This document shows positions 22,538 to 25,827 of a stretch of DNA of 25,827 nucleotides, piece by piece. Under the pieces are notes generated by a model that was given only the letters and a program-made list of their open reading frames with translations, was not told where the DNA came from and ran no database searches. Positions within the stretch are counted from its first letter, which is position 1; each line of letters begins with the position of its first letter. Source of the stretch: Echinostoma caproni (Eukaryota; Platyhelminthes; Trematoda; Plagiorchiida; Echinostomatidae). A program made the translations under genes and the position numbers. Location of the stretch: NCBI GenBank assembly GCA_900618425.1, contig UZAN01039480.1, forward strand, positions 6,252-32,078, written 5' to 3'.

Positions 22538-22560
22538 GGGTGGAGAGGGGGGGTGGAGGT
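22538..22560 (+). repeat. G-rich run with quadruplex potential
   Basis: Runs of four and seven G occur together with GG pairs within about 23 bp, enough for a two-tier and possibly a three-tier G-quadruplex. It sits in a purine-skewed, locally GC-richer stretch (about 22500-23040) with no recognisable gene. Confidence 0.4.
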
Positions 22561-25021
22561 GTTTGTGGTGGAATTTTGCACGCATCTAGCTTAGTCTGTT
22601 TGTTTGTAGTTTTTATTGTAGTGCTGGAACTCGAGTTTCTCAATGTGAAGGCGAATTATAATACCTATGGATCACTTCGAGCAACCCACAAACCGTAATG
22701 AATTTAGAGCACGCAAAACATTGGATGTTGATGTGGCTTCCCTCATCCGATTTTGAAAGTTCTGCTTGATATTATTGATGAATGGTGCTTGTTGCTGTTG
22801 CAACTAATGTTTGCACTGTTGGGACTGTGAACAAAAAAGGGAGGCGGGAGTAAAGCGGTGGCCGGTAAGGACATCGAGGGCTTGGAATGGAATTCAACGT
22901 GGGCGGGATGAGTTTGATATGATTTTATTCTTTGTATATTATGAGGAAGTGGTTCGGGTGGTGAAACATAGAAGGATGTATTTCTCGGATGAGGACTTAA
23001 GAGGAAGGGGCTTTGTGGATGGTGTGTGCATTTATTCATGAGAGAAGATAAGAAATCACTGTGTCCAACTGTGGATGATGGGACTTTTCTACGGGGCTAT
23101 ATTGAAGCAAGTTGCTAACGCAAAGTCAGATGGGAAAGAAAAATGAGTTGTTAAGTTTGATCGGTCGCGTTTAGATAGACTCTCCAACTGCAAAATCCGT
23201 GGATGCACCTATGTTTGTGTTGGTATGCTTCGTTGGTGCTCAAACGTGGTACAACATAAATCACTTATCTAACTCGCGCTAACGCGGGTTTGTACACAAA
23301 CGCACGCGTGCACTCACGCACAACGCCTCGTTAGCCGGTTGTTCAAACTCGTAGGGATCTGGTTGAAAACACACACACGATCTATCTGTTTCAGAAATTA
23401 ATCCATTCGTAGATCAGAGCCGATCAAACGGAAGTAGGCGAGCGTGCAAGGCCATGGTGATGAGCAACCGATTATTTAGATTTGTGGGTTTGTACTCGTG
23501 CGTCTGTTTTTGGACTTGTGTGCATGTCCCAATTAGTGCGAGCGCTGTCAAGGGCAAAGTGTAGAACACTTCCATAAGCACATGAGAGTGAAAATTATCC
23601 AAATGATCAAAAATCATAGCAGGATTTGGGTATTTTAATTAAGAATAGTGTAATTGTGTTTTCCTCTGAAAAGTGTGTGGAATGACTTGATGATCGCTGA
23701 GTTATCGTTCTTTGATACCTAGTAAAGGAGGTGTAGCTTAGATTTTAAAAAATAACCATTTAAACACCTATCATAACAATAAGAACGAAAATACCAACAA
23801 CGTTGCTACCCTTGAAGTCACCATAATTTTCGAGGTAAATCTAAGGAATCGGATGAATGCCGACACTGGAGTTCCACCCAAGTAAATATAGATCGCTAAT
23901 GCCCAGGCCGCTCTGATCACCGTTACTTATTTCTCGCTTTCAGCAACGTCAATTATGGGTGCAGTTGCATATGCCCCTATCTCAGTTACCAATACAGTGT
24001 GCAATACAATTTGAGTCAGTTACATGAATTCTTGTGACTTGCAATGTTACCTCGTGGTTTCAGCGGAAGTTTCGTACAAGGTACTTGGGCATGTGCAATT
24101 GTTTAAACCTTTTTCCTCTTTGATAAGCTTTCATCGCTGTTTTCGGGCTGCGCGTGTGGTCGATCGATAGAGGAGGACTTAAAAATAACTCCAAGCTGAG
24201 AGCGGTACCGTGGTGCGTGAGCTTCGGAACCCGGAACAACCTTCTAGGCTAGTTCCAAGGCTACCATGCGCAAGGAAATTCTGACACATGCTATGTTTCC
24301 GAAGGTTTTTTATTACCATCATATACCGTAATTTGTTCATTAGTGACCTTTATCTATCTGTTACCTATCACTGAAAGTGTCGCAATCCGAGGAATGCTAT
24401 CCAAGGACATATGTACTGTACTCAAACTATTGCCATTTTGTGTTGATACGCTTAGGGTATGGCTCATCAAACTTATCCAGTACTGCATGCACATTGGTTT
24501 TCGAAAACCCATAGCACGGATTTACTTAGTAAGTGTACAGCCCACGTTTGGTTAACATGCTGTGGCGTACAATATCGACGGCATTATTGCAATTTGCATG
24601 TACTGTCATGACTGTCAGCTTACCAAAAGTAAAACGTTTTTCTCATATGTACTTTTGAAACCGTGAGTAGGGTTATTTCGATGTAATTGGAATTTTGTTG
24701 CAGTACGTTACGTTAAAGATTTCACGGAATCCACGGTGAAAATATCTCGCACTAGAATTCGTTCATTTTTTTATGAATACTGTTTATTATCTCAATACGT
24801 GACAAGTTAGAGTCGTGTTCTCAGGTAATCTGAACAAAAATTAAGTCAAAGAACTCTGTATCATATACAAACTACACTCCAATGCAATGGAGCCAATGTA
24901 AATATTTCTCATGGTATTAAATACGCGTGTTGATTGAACAACACAGCAGAACGCCAGGGTGAATGAATATTTATGTCCTACCTCATCGGCGACAACCGCG
25001 TAGTTGTTTCAGTCTCCTTTT

Positions 25022-25069
25022 CCGCATGATGCGGCATTCACTTCTAATTGCATCGGAAATCATGCAATT
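25022..25069. repeat. Two short palindromes
   Basis: CCGCAT-G-ATGCGG (25022-25034) is followed 11 bp later by AATTGCAT and its perfect inverse ATGCAATT (25046-25053 and 25062-25069) around an 8-nt spacer. They may be dimeric factor sites or chance structures. Confidence 0.45.
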
Positions 25070-25736
25070 TGAAAAACGGAGAATCGGAATAAGTAAGGTG
25101 GATAAATATGTTTGATTTAGTCAAATGCTTGAAAAAAGAATTCATTGGTTATTAAATTATCCAATAATGCCCACTTGATCATGAAACGTGTTTGTTGCCG
25201 ACCAAGGAATCGCCAACCATAAGTTTTCCAATGTGATGAACACTGGGAGTCGATCATATTCAAAACGGATACATTTCTCACTATTGAGTTTTCTCTTGTT
25301 AGTTAGATCTGCCCGACCAACCTTTCATATGCACTACTTACTGGTTGTCTAGGAAATATTGTGCAGTTGTTCATGTGATTTGCAAGGAATCTTCTGCGGT
25401 CTAGGTTAGTATAAACGGGGGTAAAATATTTACGGGCTTGAGTTGACACTCTTCAGTTTCACGTGGGTTCAAATAATGATAGAGTATTGATGTGAACTGA
25501 CCATCCTTCAGACTTGGCCTTCACCAGGACGCACTAGACTTGGGTTTCGATCTTATTAGAGTTGATCAATAATGCATATCCACTGTCGCGCCCATGCCTT
25601 GAACTGCGGACCCATCTCATGGAAGGCGAGTGTGTTGCCGCCGAGCCAATCATCTTATACCAGGACTGAACTGAATTGCATATTCCAGTTTGTTCAGGTT
25701 TCGGTATCAGTGACAGTTAGTCAGTTCACTGTTGGC

Positions 25737-25791
25737 CCGACAGAAACGAGGACTGAACAGGTAAGCAACTGTCTTCCCTAGTTGCTGTCGG
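25737..25791. repeat. Nested inverted repeat near the right end
   Basis: CCGACAG (25737-25743) matches CTGTCGG (25785-25791). Inside it, AGCAACT (25764-25770) matches AGTTGCT (25780-25786); the two right-hand arms overlap by two bases. A CAG/GTAAGC sequence at 25758-25766 resembles a splice donor, but the open frame leading into it has no recognisable protein. Confidence 0.35.
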
Positions 25792-25827
25792 AATAAAAGT
25801 GACCGACTATCACTGACGGCATTTAAA

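Larger units (their letters stand above)
12128..25827 (+). other. Presumed first intron of the cadherin gene (incomplete)
   Basis: After the donor at 12122 there are 13.7 kb with no recognisable EC repeat, DxNDN motif, acceptor-plus-exon or membrane segment on the plus strand. The sequence is AT-rich with frequent stops. The repeats and candidate elements in it are listed separately. Large introns are common in flatworm genes, which fits, but an unrecognised separate gene in this stretch cannot be excluded. Confidence 0.55.

Noticed and set aside
22743..23041. Antiparallel open frames of 98 and 76 codons
   Set aside because: They follow from purine/pyrimidine skew of the region; the minus-strand product is a low-complexity proline/serine/histidine sequence.
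24344..24528. Possible exon: acceptor-like TTCATTAG before 24344, open frame, and GTAAGT at 24529
   Set aside because: The translation is hydrophobic but matches no cadherin or other family I know. The implied 5' phase (1) does not join to the phase-0 donor at 12122.
25572..25760. Open frame ending at a CAG/GTAAGC donor-like site near the right end
   Set aside because: No recognisable domain, no clear upstream acceptor, and the surrounding sequence is rich in short inverted repeats, so it is probably chance.

Overview
This is eukaryotic (metazoan) genomic DNA. It is AT-rich and dominated by non-coding sequence, and it holds one confidently recognisable protein-coding exon. That exon (about 10355-12121, + strand) encodes a signal peptide, four cadherin repeats and the first residues of a fifth. 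Its EC1 disulfide loop points to the protocadherin branch. It stops at a consensus GTAAGT splice donor. Gene sparseness, a following intron of at least 13.7 kb, degenerate tRNA-like repeats and a decayed hammerhead-like motif fit a parasitic flatworm, probably a trematode. The species-level guess is inference only.

Layout. Positions 1-9718 contain no recognisable gene. They hold a hammerhead-like relic on the minus strand (1290-1352), an 11-bp hairpin (3208-3239), a (GGT)n / CG-alternating / CRE-palindrome / tRNA-B-box cluster (4203-4330), copy A of a diverged dispersed repeat (5356-5568), a zone with long open frames on both strands (6851-7511), and a possible tRNA-derived fragment (9050-9122). 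Positions 9719-10354 are the presumed 5' flank or leader of the cadherin gene, with three CCAAT-type elements in 80 bp. Positions 10355-12121 are the cadherin exon.

Positions 12122-25827 read as one very large intron, or an intron plus unrecognised sequence. They carry copy B of the dispersed repeat (14731-14944), adjacent hairpins (14702-14738), a (CAG/CAC/CAA)n microsatellite (17478-17522), a 51-codon ORF for a possible one-pass membrane peptide (18755-18910), a GC-richer zone with CACGTG motifs (20760-21345), a G-rich run (22538-22560) and short palindromes near the right end. No acceptor or later cadherin exon (EC5 onward, membrane segment, cytoplasmic tail) could be found, so the gene is partial here.

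I found no rRNA, intact tRNA, CRISPR array or complete transposon. There is no convincing new multi-gene system. The best leads are the hammerhead-like relic, the two-copy dispersed repeat, and the altered calcium-linker motif between EC3 and EC4 of the protocadherin.
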